DNA from: Candidatus Hydrogenedentota bacterium
Lineage (GTDB): Bacteria; Hydrogenedentota; Hydrogenedentia; Hydrogenedentales; CAITNO01
Assembly: GCA_012730045.1 (NCBI GenBank)
Contig: JAAYBR010000111.1
Coordinates: 29,161-93,160 of the forward strand
Reading direction: 5' to 3'
Length of the DNA: 64,000 nucleotides
The notes beneath the pieces are model-generated. The model did no database searches and was not told the origin of the DNA. It saw only the letters and a program-made list of their open reading frames with translations. Position 1 is the stretch's first letter. Every line of letters starts with the position of its first letter. Shown here one piece after another: positions 63,243-64,000 of this stretch. Made by a program: the position numbers and the translations under genes.

Positions 63243-64000
63243 CTAGAAACTGCTATTTGTGCTAAATCCTTCTTGCCAGTCCGCATTGATTTGATAAGGT
63301 TTCCCGCCCGGCTCTATTCCTATAGACAGAGGATCTATGAACCAATCTCTTATGCTAAATCTCATTCCACAAGACAGACCAAAGCGTCTATGACAGCAAT
63401 CAATACTCTCCGTACACTGAGCGCTTCGAACCAAGACCGAATCACCGACAGCAAACAGACGCGGAACCCATGTAACATCCGTCCCTTGGGTATTTCGCCT
63501 AGAAAACCGAAAAGTACAGCCGGCTCGAACTCTCTCACAACACTTGTTTGCCAAATCATAAGCATAGGACAACAACTCGCCTTTAAACGCGCTCACGGCT
63601 GACATGACTGACGGTGCTGCTCGAAAGTCGTCTAATAGCCCAACAACCGCAAGATCGACAGGCGTTCTTTGGCTGGTATCTTGATGCCAGGTCTCTCCTG
63701 CGTAGTAGTGTGTCACAAAGTCCCCGGTATCCCAATCTAGCCCCATGGGATCTAGTCGGGCAATTGGGGAGTTTCCCGTATAACCATAGACGTTAGGCCC
63801 ATTTACCAACCCCGCCGGGTCAGCGCCCGTCCACCGGGCCATGGCGGGGGAATAGTGGCGGTAGGGGTAGTTATAGAGCCCTGTGCCGGTGTCGTAGGGT
63901 TTGGCGGTGAACTGGTGGTGGGGCAGGGTGCCGGTGGCGGTGTGGCGGGCGCCGTAGGGCAGGAACTCCATCGTGCCGGTCTGGGATTTGGTCTGGCTGA
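63243..64000 (-). CDS. RHS repeat protein, C-terminal part with AT-rich candidate toxin domain
   Basis: The frame is open through the right edge, so the N-terminus is missing. GC-rich RHS core sequence is present first: TAKPYDTGTGLYNYPYRHYS, PAMARWTGADPAGLVNGPNV, YGYTGNSPIARLDPMGLDW. This is the conserved end of an RHS core and the usual autoproteolysis or junction site. After DPMGL the last about 165 residues are AT-rich and of a different kind, with a HYYAGETWHQD start, the Cys-rich NKCCERVRAGCTFRFS and SIDCCHRRFGLSCGMRFS, and GGKPYQINADWQEG near the end. I recognise no catalytic motif. This is the place of variable toxin domains in RHS proteins. Confidence 0.8.
   Translation of the reverse strand, partial: SQTKSQTGTMEFLPYGARHTATGTLPHHQFTAKPYDTGTGLYNYPYRHYSPAMARWTGADPAGLVNGPNVYGYTGNSPIARLDPMGLDWDTGDFVTHYYAGETWHQDTSQRTPVDLAVVGLLDDFRAAPSVMSAVSAFKGELLSYAYDLANKCCERVRAGCTFRFSRRNTQGTDVTWVPRLFAVGDSVLVRSAQCTESIDCCHRRFGLSCGMRFSIRDWFIDPLSIGIEPGGKPYQINADWQEGFSTNSSF

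Overview
The window is high-GC DNA (clearly above 60 percent G+C by eye) from a Gram-negative-type bacterium. LptF and LptG, a LolA-like chaperone, an ExbB/ExbD/TonB-like set and many proteins with signal peptides imply an outer membrane. Two prepilin-like DUF1559 proteins, a GH172 (DUF2961) protein, a HzsA-related cytochrome, Tat-exported Gfo/Idh/MocA oxidoreductases and many solitary glycoside hydrolases fit a planctomycete-like or Candidatus Hydrogenedentota genome. That placement is an inference from gene content; no rRNA or tRNA gene was seen.

Layout. 0-5 kb: end of a secreted Ala/Glu-rich protein, a DUF1844 protein, a 29-residue COX24-type ribosomal-like peptide, ndk, a GH116-like protein and coaE. 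5-11 kb: large secreted carbohydrate-active proteins (CBM9-like plus barrel, a GHL-type barrel, GH43). 11-20 kb: a CHASE-domain hybrid histidine kinase, cinA, an RlpA-like protein, an Smg/DUF494 protein, GH172 and oligoendopeptidase F. 20-29 kb: an IS110 transposase remnant, a triheme HzsA-related protein, an exported hydratase-like protein, typA and a type IV pilin with a sigma-54 promoter. 28-33.5 kb: the repeat-rich part, with a RAYT transposase between REP arrays, an O-antigen-ligase-like protein carrying a palindromic repeat in its reading frame, and a frameshifted GxxExxY gene between two bipartite palindromes. 33.5-39 kb: an oxidoreductase, a sulfatase-modifying-factor-like protein, a divIVA-lolA-maf operon and a MaoC-like protein. 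39.6-48.7 kb: a HEAT-repeat protein, a seven-gene minus-strand operon argC-argJ-argB-exbB-exbD-tonB-like-zinc ribbon, and lptF-lptG. 48.8-62 kb: a thioredoxin-like ferredoxin, a PLP enzyme, two DUF1559 proteins, an apparently deleted GT2 next to an intact GT2, an unknown polytopic membrane protein, GH95, a beta-helix protein and a Tat-exported oxidoreductase. 62.9-64 kb: an AT-rich RHS C-terminus and a small membrane protein, which look like a polymorphic toxin and its immunity protein.

The genes share two themes: breakdown of complex, fucose- or arabinose-containing glycans by individually exported enzymes, and envelope construction (Lpt, Lol, Exb, polysaccharide polymerisation, pilus). The intergenic DNA is unusually rich in palindromic repeats of at least seven families. 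One of these families has its likely mobilising enzyme (RAYT) in the window.
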